From Gammaproteobacteria bacterium (lineage in GTDB: Bacteria > Pseudomonadota > Gammaproteobacteria > SZUA-229): DNA of 42,607 nucleotides. The stretch's first letter is position 1. Each line of letters starts with the position of its first letter. Made by a program: the position numbers and the translations under genes. Shown here piece after piece: positions 33,335-42,607 of this stretch. The stretch lies in NCBI GenBank assembly GCA_015488885.1, contig WFMW01000011.1, positions 1-42,607 on the forward strand, given 5' to 3'. The notes under the pieces are model-generated. The model ran no database searches. It saw only the letters and a list, made by a program, of their open reading frames with translations, and was not told the DNA's origin.

Positions 33335-33895
33335 CTACGCCGCAGCAGAGTCCGCCGCTGGTTCATTCTGGACAGATAAGGCTTTTATCTGATTGTCTGC
33401 AAACACCTGCTGCATATCCAGCACAATCACGAAATGATCATCGACCTTCCCCATGGCTTCAATAAATTCAAACTGAACTCTCGTTCCCAGAGAAGGCGCT
33501 TTCTCAAGCTGATCCGGCCTTAACTCAATCACTTCCTGAACCGCATCGGCAAGCACCCCGAGAACAGTCAGCGTGGCTTCAATTTCAATTTCGATAATAA
33601 TGATACAGGTATCCACATCTGGCTGTTTGGCCGCCATGGAAAATTGCTGACGCAAATCAACAATGGGTACCACATTACCACGCAGATTGATCACCCCAAG
33701 CATATAGTTCGGCGTGCGTGGAACCGGCGTTATTTGAGCATATTCAAGCACTTCACGTACTCTGGAGATTTCGGTAGCAAACGCCTCGCCATCCAGTGAG
33801 AAGGTTAAATACTGTGTTGATACATTATTTTCTGAAATATCCGTTGCAGGAACAGCAACCTGAGGTGAGTTTTGATCTGATTGATTGTTTTCCAT
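33335..33895 (-). CDS. cheW: CheW-like chemotaxis coupling protein
   Basis: This is a 186-aa protein. The CheW domain (about residues 28-170) starts QYLTFSLDGEAFATEISRVREVLEYAQITPVPRTPNYMLGVINLRGNVVPIVDLRQQF, which holds the family's most conserved stretch (P-N-Y-x-L-G-V-I-N-L-R-G). It is flanked by short disordered ends rich in Asn/Ser and Ala. CheW joins chemoreceptors to the CheA kinase at the cytoplasmic tips of receptor arrays. No cheA, cheY, cheR or cheB lies in the window, so it may serve the three receptor genes upstream together with a kinase elsewhere. The ATG at 33895 has little SD sequence and sits nine bases after a long stem-loop. Confidence 0.92.
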   Translation of the reverse strand: MENNQSDQNSPQVAVPATDISENNVSTQYLTFSLDGEAFATEISRVREVLEYAQITPVPRTPNYMLGVINLRGNVVPIVDLRQQFSMAAKQPDVDTCIIIIEIEIEATLTVLGVLADAVQEVIELRPDQLEKAPSLGTRVQFEFIEAMGKVDDHFVIVLDMQQVFADNQIKALSVQNEPAADSAAA

Positions 33896-33904
33896 ACGAC
33901 ATTA

Positions 33905-33945
33905 CCGATAGTTAAGTGTTAAACCGCCTACACTATTACTATCGG
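33905..33945. other. Long stem-loop ahead of cheW
   Basis: CCGATAGT (33905-33912) pairs perfectly with ACTATCGG (33938-33945). An inner stem AGTGT with ACACT extends it, with a short bulge between. No T-tract follows on the minus strand, so it is more likely an mRNA processing or protection structure, or an operator, than a terminator. It separates the first receptor gene from cheW. Confidence 0.55.
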
Positions 33946-34014
33946 CAAAAACGCAGGAAACTTTAGAAAAATGAATACTCAGGCCTTAGACCGCTTAAAC
34001 AATTAAAAAAGACA

Positions 34015-36633
34015 TCAGGCCACATCAGCCTTTCCCTGCTCACTATCCAGTTTGAAGAAAACCATGGCGTTACGCTGCTCATCAGCCTGTCTCGACAAAA
34101 CTTCTGCCGAAGCCGCCATTTCACCTGCAGAAATAGCCGAACGCTGCACTACCTGATCGAGTTGCTGCAACGCCTGATTCATTTCTGCACTACGACTTTC
34201 CTGCTCACGGACCGTTACATTGATCTCCTCTACCAGTTCAGCAGTTTGCTTGATATCAGGCACCAGGCTGGTTAGCTTATCCCCTGCCTGTTCTGCAACC
34301 ACCAGCGTTGTGGATGACAGTTCACTAATTTCAGCCGCTGCTTTCTGACTACGCTCAGCCAGCTTGCGCACTTCGGACGCGACCACAGCAAAACTCTTGC
34401 CATTTTCGCCAGCTCGAGCCGCCTCAATGGCCGCATTTAACGCCAGCAGATTAGTTTGCCGGGCAATTTCTTCAACAATACGGATTTTTTGTGCAATATT
34501 TTTCATTGCCTTAACCGCCTGCATTACGGCCTGTCCACTTGCATCGGCATTAATGGCCGCAGTACGCGCAATGCCTCCAGTCTGCTCCGAATTGCTTGCA
34601 TTGAGGCTGATATTAGCAGCCATCGTTTCCATCGAAGCGGAAATCTGTTCCAGTGATGCAGCCTGTTCCGAGGCACCCATGCCCAGTTTCTGGGCAACTT
34701 CATTTACTTTCTTCGACGTAGCAGCACTTTGATCCGCATTTTTATAAACCGTAGAAATAACCTGTGTCAGTTGTTCGACGGTGGTACTGACATCATTGTT
34801 GAGCTGTCCCAGTATCCCCTGATAATTCGCATCGGCATCCATTTTTTTAGTCAGATCACCGGATGCCAATGCCCGCATAACATCACCAACATCTTCAATC
34901 GCCGAGCGGGTAACACCTAGCAACTGATTGATACCTACCGCCATCACCTTGTGAAAACCCTCCTTGCCTTTAATCGAAATGGCGCCATCAAAATCACCCT
35001 GAGTAGCTGATTTGACAATCATTTCAATCTGTTTTTCTACCTGAACATCTGCACTCCGGTTGATCCATTCAATAACAGTACCGAGATAATCATCATGGTC
35101 AATCACCGGTGTCATGGATATATCCAGATACAAATTACCAATATCAATAGATAACTGTTTGTTATCCTGCAAATAAAGGCTATCAAAGTTGCGTAATTCA
35201 GGCACATTAGACAAAAAGCCCAAATCCTGTCCCAACATGTTGTCTGCTGAAAACTCCGGTGCCACTTCCTGTATAACCGACTCAATCGACTGGAATAAAT
35301 GAATAGCAGAATGATTCATATAGATAAGCCTGCCACTATCATCATTCATCGTTACACACATCGATGCCCTGTCCAGTGCCGTTTTTATGCGCTCATTGTC
35401 TGCTGCGGTTATCGCATCAAGTTTCAGACGATCACGAAGCTGTGTCTGCATAACTGAAAGCGAGTGCAACAGGCATCCGATTGCATCCTTACGCTGGGTA
35501 TCAATATCATTATCGAACTGCTTGTTTGCAATGTGCGCAGAAACAGTAACTGCTCGGTTGAGATGTAACGAGATATTTCGGGCAATCAACCACGAAAACA
35601 GCAAAATAGTCATAACACATATAAATATAATAAGAGCAAACTGTTCTGTATTATTGCGCATAGCAAATTCGGCAGTCTGGTTGACTTTGTTAATCATACC
35701 CTGCTCAATAGAAACCAGTGATAAAATTAACTTACGCGCCTGCTGCAACACACCGGTATATTCAGATTGGATCAGATAGGCATCTGACCGCCATTTCTGC
35801 GAACTATGGATGGTTATCATGGTTCGCAAATTATCCATAAAAGTGAGCCGAACTTTTTTCAGTTGTTCCACTGCATCCGCCTGCTCCAGTGTTAACAGAT
35901 CATCATTGGCAGATATTTGATTAAATGTTTTCCTGGCCTGCGCTTCATACAGGTTAATATTAATAAGTGCCGACGGGCTTTTGAAGGCAAGATAAAGGCG
36001 CATTTCGCTAATAATTCTGTTCCAGGCATAACGTAATTCATACAAACTACTGGCGAATGCCTTTCTGCTGGCAGACACATCTTCATCATTCTCAGATGAA
36101 ATCATCTGTGAAATCAACTGCAGGATTTCTCTACTTAATGGATTGATATGTGCAGAGGAATATTTTATTGCCGGGAAGTTTTCCATATCATTTTTAGCAT
36201 ACAAAATAAACTGTTGTTTATAGCTTGTTATTTTATTAATCGCTTGCTGAAGTTGTTCTACTTTACGCTGTATCCTGCTATCCGTTTCATTCTGATGAGA
36301 ATTCCCTGATAATGATAATTTTATTCTGGCAACAAGTTTCTGCATGGTTAACAATGATGCTATATAATTCTTTCTGTCCGCATTATTCTTACTCAGCAGA
36401 TAAAAACCCAACGACTCCGCACCTGCATCCAGCACATTATTTAACTGCTCCAGTTTATGCAAACGAAGTTCACTTTGCCTGTTCAATACCTTTAATGACT
36501 GATCCTGACGATCAAGCTTAAGCATAATAGCACCGCTTGCAACAACCATTACAATGACCGGCACACCGAATGCAAGCAAAAACTTTTTAAGAATAGATAA
36601 ATCGCCCCAGATACATTGAATCTGATTTTTCAT
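34015..36633 (-). CDS. Methyl-accepting chemotaxis protein 1
   Basis: This is an 872-aa receptor. A transmembrane helix near residues 12-36 ([21 protein letters not shown]) and a second one near 325-350 ([20 protein letters not shown]) bracket a helical periplasmic domain of about 290 residues. Inside the cell come a HAMP segment, a PAS-like module ([20 protein letters not shown] to [13 protein letters not shown]), another HAMP-like region ([13 protein letters not shown]) and the signalling hairpin. The tip is [27 protein letters not shown], with Asn and Ser in place of the His and Gly seen in the next two receptors (GEHGKGF). No C-terminal CheR-binding pentapeptide is seen. The ATG at 36633 is preferred over 36648 because GAGA lies at good spacing. 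Confidence 0.9.
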   Translation of the reverse strand: MKNQIQCIWGDLSILKKFLLAFGVPVIVMVVASGAIMLKLDRQDQSLKVLNRQSELRLHKLEQLNNVLDAGAESLGFYLLSKNNADRKNYIASLLTMQKLVARIKLSLSGNSHQNETDSRIQRKVEQLQQAINKITSYKQQFILYAKNDMENFPAIKYSSAHINPLSREILQLISQMISSENDEDVSASRKAFASSLYELRYAWNRIISEMRLYLAFKSPSALININLYEAQARKTFNQISANDDLLTLEQADAVEQLKKVRLTFMDNLRTMITIHSSQKWRSDAYLIQSEYTGVLQQARKLILSLVSIEQGMINKVNQTAEFAMRNNTEQFALIIFICVMTILLFSWLIARNISLHLNRAVTVSAHIANKQFDNDIDTQRKDAIGCLLHSLSVMQTQLRDRLKLDAITAADNERIKTALDRASMCVTMNDDSGRLIYMNHSAIHLFQSIESVIQEVAPEFSADNMLGQDLGFLSNVPELRNFDSLYLQDNKQLSIDIGNLYLDISMTPVIDHDDYLGTVIEWINRSADVQVEKQIEMIVKSATQGDFDGAISIKGKEGFHKVMAVGINQLLGVTRSAIEDVGDVMRALASGDLTKKMDADANYQGILGQLNNDVSTTVEQLTQVISTVYKNADQSAATSKKVNEVAQKLGMGASEQAASLEQISASMETMAANISLNASNSEQTGGIARTAAINADASGQAVMQAVKAMKNIAQKIRIVEEIARQTNLLALNAAIEAARAGENGKSFAVVASEVRKLAERSQKAAAEISELSSTTLVVAEQAGDKLTSLVPDIKQTAELVEEINVTVREQESRSAEMNQALQQLDQVVQRSAISAGEMAASAEVLSRQADEQRNAMVFFKLDSEQGKADVA

Positions 36634-36739
36634 TTCATTCTCTTTCATACCTCTTATTTTATATGTTCAAAATATATTTCTTAATGGCCAACCGTTACCA
36701 GGCTTATTCTGATGGAAGATCTGATCACTCATCCATAAA

Positions 36740-39427
36740 TTAATCAGCCCCTCCCTGAGAAAAAAACTTCATGGACTGTTTCTGCTTATCCGACTCCTGA
36801 GTTAAAACCTGAGCGGAAGATGCCATTTTTTCAGCTGAAACAGCTGAACGCTGTACCACAGAATCCAGTTGCTGCAAGGCTGTGTTTATTTCATTGGCGC
36901 CACTGTCCTGTTCTCTCGCAGCGACACTTATTTCCTGTACCAGCCCTGCTGTTTTTTGAATTGACGGCACCAGATCATTTAAACGATCCCCAGCCAGTTC
37001 GGCGACAGTTACTGTGTCACCAGATAATTCACTAATTTCTGCCGCTGCCTTCTGGCTACGCTCTGCCAGTTTACGTACCTCTGCCGCTACGACAGCAAAA
37101 CCCTTTCCATGCTCACCCGCACGTGCAGCTTCAATGGCTGCATTTAACGCCAGTAAATTGGTTTGCCTGGATATTTCTTCAATAATTGAAATCTTTGTGG
37201 AAATCTGTTTTATTGAGCTGACTGCTTCTACCACAATCCGGCCACTTACTTCTGCATCAGCCGACGCTTCATTGGCAATTTTTTCTGTTTGCAATGCATT
37301 ATCCGCACTATGACTTATATTAGCGGCCATTTGCTCCATGGCAGAGGAAATCTGCTCAAGCGATGCTGCCTGTTCCGAAGATCCACTGCCAACCTGCTGT
37401 GCTACATTATTTACATCACTGGAAGTCATCGCCACCTGCTCGGCAGCCACCTGAATGGAATGAATAACGCTGGAAAGCCTGTCCACAGTCCTGTTTACAC
37501 TTTTTTTAAGCTGGGCGAAAACACCATCATAATTCCCTTCCATTGTTTTTGACAGATCACCCTGTGATAAGGCGGTTAGTACATTTTCTATATCGTTAAT
37601 GCTGTTTCCGGTATTTCCAACAATAAGATTGATACCTTCACCCAAATGATTATAGAACTGACTATCGCTAACAAAATTCAGTTTACGGTTAAAATCACCA
37701 TTGGCTACTGCCTGAACAACGGTCGCCAGTTCAGTTTCAATATTTATTTCTGCCGTTCTATCATCCCATTCGATAACACTGCCGGTATAACCGCCAGCTT
37801 CATCAGTAATAGTCGTAATCTTTACATCGAGCGTTATATTCGCAACTTCTATCTGTGCTTTACAGTTGCCCCGTTGCTGTTGCAATCTATGTGGGTGCAA
37901 TTCCTTAATATCAGGAAGAAAATCTATCGCATTACCAATAAGTTTCTCTATTTTAAAATCTATAATCAGGGATTGCAGCACCGGTGTAATTTTTTCAAAT
38001 AAGGCATAACAGGCTTTGTTTATATATAAAACGCAACCATTTTCATCCGTCATCATCACGCTGGTTGAAGCATTATCCAGTGCTGATGATATTCTTCCCG
38101 TTTTTACCGCCTGCTCCCGTGCTGCAGACAGATCCAGGCTGATTTTATTCTGCATAGTTTCAAGCTCCTGCAAAGCATGACCTACTTCATCTCTGGTTTT
38201 TATTTTCACCTCATTATCAAAATGGCCAGAACCAATTTTTTTAAATAATTCAAGTAATTGTTTTAAACCCGAAACCATGCCAACACCTATCCACATGGCA
38301 AAGGCAAGACTGAATATAACCGCTGTACCAATATAAAAAATCCGACGATGCAAATTAGTGCTCAGTCGATGTTGTTCTGCTGATGCCATATGTATAAATA
38401 GCTTCAGTGAAGTAACATAAAGACCGGCAGTCGCCTCTATTGCATGGCTACCCAGACGAAACAACCTGCTATTTTTATTCACATCAGCTGTTTTTACTGC
38501 ATGGTCATTAAAAGCCATAGCCATTACTGTATTGATATACGCCAAATTTATTTTTTTTGCCTTTTTAATTTCACTCGCAAGGGTTTCGACCATGGCGTGA
38601 TTGACTGCAAAGGCAAGTTTCAGCTTTTTATCAATAATACTTATATCTTTACGTACGTTATTAACCCGGTTAATCAGATCATATTTGCTCTCCTCTGTTA
38701 TAGTATGTCTTGCCATAATACCGGACACCGTACCGCGTAGAATGCCTAGATTATTAATCAGCTGAGGAAGCTCCCAGCTTATTACATTAACCAGATAATA
38801 ACGGTCTATATTTTTATCCACCACCATATAGGATTTTTCGGCTATTTGTGTAATCAGATTCTGAATATTTTCAACCAACTTATTATGTCGTTCGAACACC
38901 GTCGATGCACGAGCCGACAATGAACCTGTTTTTAACTTTAACCATTGTTGTTTTATTTTTTGCCATTTATTGCTTACCCCGAACCAGTCTTTCTCTGCAA
39001 TTTTTTTATCTATGATACGAATATCTTTATCGACGACTGCATTCACCGTTACAAGCTGGCTGGCTACAGTTTGATCACCATTTAATATCCTGCTTTCCAG
39101 GTCACGATGTCTTTCTATATCTATCAGCATGGGATTTAATGGTGTCAAAAACATTGCCCCCTGTATTTCCAGGCCAGCATATTTTATTTTCTGGCTATAA
39201 TCATTGATATAATCAGAGAATAATGATGCTAGCGGTAACATCAGCGCAACAATTACCAGAACCAGTTTCAATGAAAGATTCATTTTTGCAAACAGATTAA
39301 ATCGCTGCCACAATGATGATTTACGCTTTACACTGGAAACGCTTATTTTTTCACGTGCAGTACCGGCCTGCACTACTTGCTGCTGTGAAGTTTTATCCAG
39401 TTTGGTTATCGATATATTATTTTTCAT
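36740..39427 (-). CDS. Methyl-accepting chemotaxis protein 2
   Basis: This is an 895-aa receptor with the same plan as its neighbours. Its N-terminus is a cytoplasmic stretch of about 48 residues that contains QAGTAREK and [12 protein letters not shown]. The same stretch follows the PAS domain in the Aer-like receptor next door, which suggests descent from it by loss of PAS. Two transmembrane segments (about 50-72 and 355-380) enclose the helical periplasmic domain. A HAMP segment, a PAS-like module ([18 protein letters not shown] to [11 protein letters not shown]), a second HAMP-like region and the tip [27 protein letters not shown] follow. It ends [11 protein letters not shown], with no pentapeptide. 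The ATG at 39427 gives the longest frame; no strong RBS is visible. Confidence 0.9.
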   Translation of the reverse strand: MKNNISITKLDKTSQQQVVQAGTAREKISVSSVKRKSSLWQRFNLFAKMNLSLKLVLVIVALMLPLASLFSDYINDYSQKIKYAGLEIQGAMFLTPLNPMLIDIERHRDLESRILNGDQTVASQLVTVNAVVDKDIRIIDKKIAEKDWFGVSNKWQKIKQQWLKLKTGSLSARASTVFERHNKLVENIQNLITQIAEKSYMVVDKNIDRYYLVNVISWELPQLINNLGILRGTVSGIMARHTITEESKYDLINRVNNVRKDISIIDKKLKLAFAVNHAMVETLASEIKKAKKINLAYINTVMAMAFNDHAVKTADVNKNSRLFRLGSHAIEATAGLYVTSLKLFIHMASAEQHRLSTNLHRRIFYIGTAVIFSLAFAMWIGVGMVSGLKQLLELFKKIGSGHFDNEVKIKTRDEVGHALQELETMQNKISLDLSAAREQAVKTGRISSALDNASTSVMMTDENGCVLYINKACYALFEKITPVLQSLIIDFKIEKLIGNAIDFLPDIKELHPHRLQQQRGNCKAQIEVANITLDVKITTITDEAGGYTGSVIEWDDRTAEINIETELATVVQAVANGDFNRKLNFVSDSQFYNHLGEGINLIVGNTGNSINDIENVLTALSQGDLSKTMEGNYDGVFAQLKKSVNRTVDRLSSVIHSIQVAAEQVAMTSSDVNNVAQQVGSGSSEQAASLEQISSAMEQMAANISHSADNALQTEKIANEASADAEVSGRIVVEAVSSIKQISTKISIIEEISRQTNLLALNAAIEAARAGEHGKGFAVVAAEVRKLAERSQKAAAEISELSGDTVTVAELAGDRLNDLVPSIQKTAGLVQEISVAAREQDSGANEINTALQQLDSVVQRSAVSAEKMASSAQVLTQESDKQKQSMKFFSQGGAD

Positions 39428-39481
39428 AACAAATCATCATATAGTGGCAGGGATTATTTTTGTTTATGCCTTAAGGGCATC

Positions 39482-42400
39482 TTAATAACGAACAAAATTC
39501 GAGGTGTCGTAGTCATCATCCATATTCAGGTTAACACCACCCGTAGCTCCGTCACTTTCCGGCATAGCTGAAGATTTCTCCCCCATAGCTATACGCTCAT
39601 TACGTATCACCTTTGTTACCGATGTATTCGTTTCGGTTTTTTCTGGATTAATTATTGCCGTTGTGCTGGCAACATGACTTACGTCAGTAGGCTCTGCGCC
39701 GGTCGTAAAGAATGCCATTTCCTGCTGTTGTGCCGCCAGCACGTCCGATAGTTGCTCGGCTGCACTGGCCAACTGTTCGGAGGCAGCCGCTGATTGCTGT
39801 ACTACTGTGTCCAGTTGCTGAATTGCTGTATTAATTTCACTGGCGCCGCTATCCTGCTCACGCGAGGCCACACTTATTTCCTGTACCAGTTCAGCGGTTT
39901 TCTGAATATCCGGCACTAGATTAACCAGACCTTCTCCAGCATGTTCAGCTACTTCAACCGTACTGACTGACAGTTCGCTGATTTCTCCCGCTGCTTTCTG
40001 ACTACGTTCAGCCAGCTTGCGAACTTCTGAGGCAACCACCGCAAAACCCTTACCATGTTCACCCGCTCGTGCTGCTTCTATGGCAGCATTCAATGCCAGC
40101 AGGTTAGTCTGACGTGAAATTTCTTCAATGATGGAAATTTTTTCAGCAATGGATTTGATTGCCGTTACGGCTTTTGTAACCGAATCACCGCTAGCCTTTG
40201 CATCCTTCGCAACTTTTTGTGAAATTTGTTCTGTCTGCCCCGCATTATCTGCACTCTGGCGGATATTGGCAGTCATCTGCTCCATTGCAGATGAAATTTC
40301 TTCCAGTGAAGCTGCCTGTTCCGATGAACCCTGACCAATCTGTTTTGCCGTATCACTAACCTGTGTTGATGATATCGCTGCATTATCGGCGTTAGCCTGT
40401 ATATTTACTATCATTGAACCAATTTTTTCGGCACTGCTATTCAGTCCACTCTGTAGTTCCCCAAATACGCCTTTATAATTGCCTTCTATTCTGAACACCA
40501 GATCCCCCTGTGCTATATGCTCCATACCCTGTAGGACAATATTGATATTTTTACTGGTAATCAATAACATCTTGTTGATGCTTGCAGCCAGATCAAGATA
40601 GCTTTCATCCTGATGATTTCCAGTATCGAACTGGCTGAAATCGCCTTGTTCTGCAGCAGCAATTAGATGCTGGACAACTCGGTTGTGAGCGGTCTGATTT
40701 TCCCATTCAATAACGGTTCCCTGATGCTGTCCCTGATCATCCAAAACAGGGGTAGCAATAATCTGTAAATCAATGCCTGCTACAGACAGTTTCTTTGTAC
40801 AACTGGTGGTTAAAGTTTGTAATGCCGGACAGTTTGATGAAATTTTTGCCAGTAGTTTATCAATATTTTTTCCCGATAAATTTTCAGCATCAAAATCGGG
40901 GATAACCGATGTCAGTTCATCACTAATACTAACTAACATGGCTTGCACCGAATCATTCATATAGATAATATTATTGTTAACATCCGCCAACATGACATTG
41001 TTGCTGGCAACATCCAGTGCGGTTTTTATCCGCCCGCTATTGTTCGCAATCTCCGCCGTATTTTTAATATCAAAACCTAGCCTGGTCTGTAATGCTTTTA
41101 GGCCATCGAGAGTAATTGCAATTTCATCATTACCATTGATAACAATATCATTATCAAATTTACCACCGAGGATGGATTTGAACGTGGTAATTACCTGATT
41201 GAGTCCATGACTGATTCTCTTGCTTACCAGCAACGACAGACTGACAGCAAGCAAAATCACCATTAACACTATTGCCATGGACCAGTATAATTGTGTTGTC
41301 AAGGTGCTTAAACGCCTGTTTAATAATTTTGTTAATTGCCCTGATGAAACATTAAACAGCTCGACAGCTTTTTTTATGGCCGCCGTGCCTTTATTAAAAT
41401 ACATGGCGGCTTTATAATTCAATGTTGTCGAGTCTATAATGTCGGTTTCCGTTAGACTTGAAAAACCATGGTTAGCCATCTGAAATATTTTTAACGGTTG
41501 CTCAATCGTGGTTTTAACCGCCGGGTTATATTCGAGCATTTCGGACAGCCCGTTACCTATCCTGTCAAGATGCGTGCTAACTAGCACCACCAGGCGTTCC
41601 ATCCTGCTTTTCTGCATGGGGGACATTTTGTGTGCCGAAAGAATACCGGCACCAATGCCCCGTGCCTGGCCAACCGCATCGATCAAAGGCAATATATCGG
41701 TAACGATACGTGCCAGCTCATTACTGTCCTGATCAGGGTCAGTAGTTAGCTTTGCTGCATTGCGCATCGTTAGTGCCAGCGAAATAATCTGTTTGATTAA
41801 TCCTGTATGCCAGGCAAAACTGTCTGCTGCGACAATATGCTCAGAATTCCCCCCCTGCTGCTGCCAGTCGTTTTTTATCTTATTCCATAAATCAGTAATA
41901 GTATGGTTGTCCACAGTTGATAGACGTTTATCAATATCGTTGATATCACCGACTATTTTTTGACGTTGCCGGGTGAGCTGAGATTGATAGCCGGTATTAC
42001 CGTTCAGATAAGCATTGGTTTTACCACGATGCACAGCAATATCTGTAAGTAAATGCCGTAAAGGCAGGATATTGTTAACCCCGGCAAGTTCTGTTCGGGT
42101 GAAACCAAGCTGTTCTATCCGTCCATAAATAAACAGCCCGGAAAAGACAGTGGTACTTAATAACAACAGGCTAACCATCAGCATAATTTTCTGACCGACC
42201 GACAGTCGATTGAAAATATTTATTTTCTGTAAAACAGCTGACTTGTGCTTTATTTTACCAGCATTGATATCGGCATAATGTTTTTCTGCGGTACTGATTT
42301 CATCACCTGCAGGACGCGTTCTTACCGACATATAGCCGATTACTGAGCCATTCTCCATAAGCGGTGTTACATTGGCCTTAACCCAGTAAAAATCACCATT

Positions 42401-42607
42401 CTTGCAACGGTTTTTAACCAGTCCTGTCCATGTTTTACCGACCTTGACAGTATTCCATAAATCCTCAAAGGCTGCAGCTGGCATATCAGGATGGCGTACC
42501 ATATTATGGTTTTTGCCAATAAGCTCGTTTTCCTTATAACCACTTATGGTAATAAAATCGGTATTACAATAGGTGATAATCCCTTTTAAATTTGTTTTGG
42601 AAACCAG
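39482..42607 (-). CDS. Aer-like PAS-containing methyl-accepting chemotaxis protein 3 (5' end outside window)
   Basis: The frame is open to the window edge, giving at least 1041 residues; an internal Met at 42502 is not the true start. The visible N-terminus is an Aer-type PAS domain ([23 protein letters not shown], then [18 protein letters not shown] and [26 protein letters not shown]), the type that senses redox or oxygen through FAD in Aer. Next come a linker ([27 protein letters not shown]), two membrane segments around a helical sensor domain, HAMP, a PAS-like module ([17 protein letters not shown]) and the signalling tip GEHGKGF. The C-terminus is a longer variable tail ending [12 protein letters not shown], without a CheR pentapeptide. 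The FAD-binding residues cannot be judged because the start is missing. Confidence 0.92.
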   Translation of the reverse strand: MVSKTNLKGIITYCNTDFITISGYKENELIGKNHNMVRHPDMPAAAFEDLWNTVKVGKTWTGLVKNRCKNGDFYWVKANVTPLMENGSVIGYMSVRTRPAGDEISTAEKHYADINAGKIKHKSAVLQKINIFNRLSVGQKIMLMVSLLLLSTTVFSGLFIYGRIEQLGFTRTELAGVNNILPLRHLLTDIAVHRGKTNAYLNGNTGYQSQLTRQRQKIVGDINDIDKRLSTVDNHTITDLWNKIKNDWQQQGGNSEHIVAADSFAWHTGLIKQIISLALTMRNAAKLTTDPDQDSNELARIVTDILPLIDAVGQARGIGAGILSAHKMSPMQKSRMERLVVLVSTHLDRIGNGLSEMLEYNPAVKTTIEQPLKIFQMANHGFSSLTETDIIDSTTLNYKAAMYFNKGTAAIKKAVELFNVSSGQLTKLLNRRLSTLTTQLYWSMAIVLMVILLAVSLSLLVSKRISHGLNQVITTFKSILGGKFDNDIVINGNDEIAITLDGLKALQTRLGFDIKNTAEIANNSGRIKTALDVASNNVMLADVNNNIIYMNDSVQAMLVSISDELTSVIPDFDAENLSGKNIDKLLAKISSNCPALQTLTTSCTKKLSVAGIDLQIIATPVLDDQGQHQGTVIEWENQTAHNRVVQHLIAAAEQGDFSQFDTGNHQDESYLDLAASINKMLLITSKNINIVLQGMEHIAQGDLVFRIEGNYKGVFGELQSGLNSSAEKIGSMIVNIQANADNAAISSTQVSDTAKQIGQGSSEQAASLEEISSAMEQMTANIRQSADNAGQTEQISQKVAKDAKASGDSVTKAVTAIKSIAEKISIIEEISRQTNLLALNAAIEAARAGEHGKGFAVVASEVRKLAERSQKAAGEISELSVSTVEVAEHAGEGLVNLVPDIQKTAELVQEISVASREQDSGASEINTAIQQLDTVVQQSAAASEQLASAAEQLSDVLAAQQQEMAFFTTGAEPTDVSHVASTTAIINPEKTETNTSVTKVIRNERIAMGEKSSAMPESDGATGGVNLNMDDDYDTSNFVRY

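Overview
This window looks like chromosome from a gammaproteobacterium of moderate GC content. TypA, the split proton-translocating transhydrogenase, ferrochelatase, and the style of the sensory genes all fit that group. No rRNA, tRNA, CRISPR array, prophage or complete insertion sequence was seen. I cannot name the genus from sequence alone. Genes related to the exosortase A / PEP-CTERM exopolysaccharide system occur at two separate places, so the organism probably makes an EPS- or floc-associated surface layer. No exosortase gene and no PEP-CTERM substrate lies in the window.

Layout. (1) 1-3065, minus strand: the N-terminal part of a PrsK-like membrane histidine kinase cut by the window edge, a 159-bp MITE with TSD just upstream of it, a small fibronectin-III-like lipoprotein, and a TIGR03013-like sugar transferase. 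(2) 3223-4957, minus: an orphan AbiEi-like protein and an unrecognised 176-aa protein. (3) 5354-9801, plus: an HDOD-GAF-histidine kinase followed by a REC-PAS-GGDEF-EAL response regulator, a likely two-component/c-di-GMP pair. (4) 9921-19288: housekeeping and conserved genes, including typA, a two-TM membrane protein, a TPR protein, a Pol I-like 5'-3' exonuclease, a HIT-superfamily protein, an orphan ParA-like ATPase, and pntAA-pntAB-pntB. (5) 19578-29681, plus: hemH overlapping a DUF523/TudS-like gene, a YbhGFSR-type ABC exporter operon, an NTF2-like small protein, and a 950-aa DUF349 protein. (6) 29721-32356, minus: a VanZ-like membrane protein coupled to a PEP-CTERM-type AAA ATPase, preceded by an intrinsic terminator, a 29-codon membrane peptide gene, a strong sigma-54 promoter match and three evenly built upstream repeats. 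(7) 32452-42607, minus: a lipoprotein, CheW and three large chemoreceptors in tandem, the last one Aer-like and running off the window.

How the parts fit. PrsK (region 1) belongs to a family whose partner, PrsR, is a sigma-54-dependent activator. The sigma-54 promoter with three TGTAA-N7-CGAC repeats in region 6 is what such an activator would be expected to act on. It sits ahead of a micropeptide, a terminator, and the ATPase-VanZ pair, which suggests a PrsK/PrsR-controlled unit with possible attenuation. Regions 3 and 7 add c-di-GMP turnover and chemosensory input, in keeping with a surface-attached or aggregating lifestyle. The most interesting unexplained unit is the sigma-54/UAS/micropeptide/terminator arrangement at 31631-32356.
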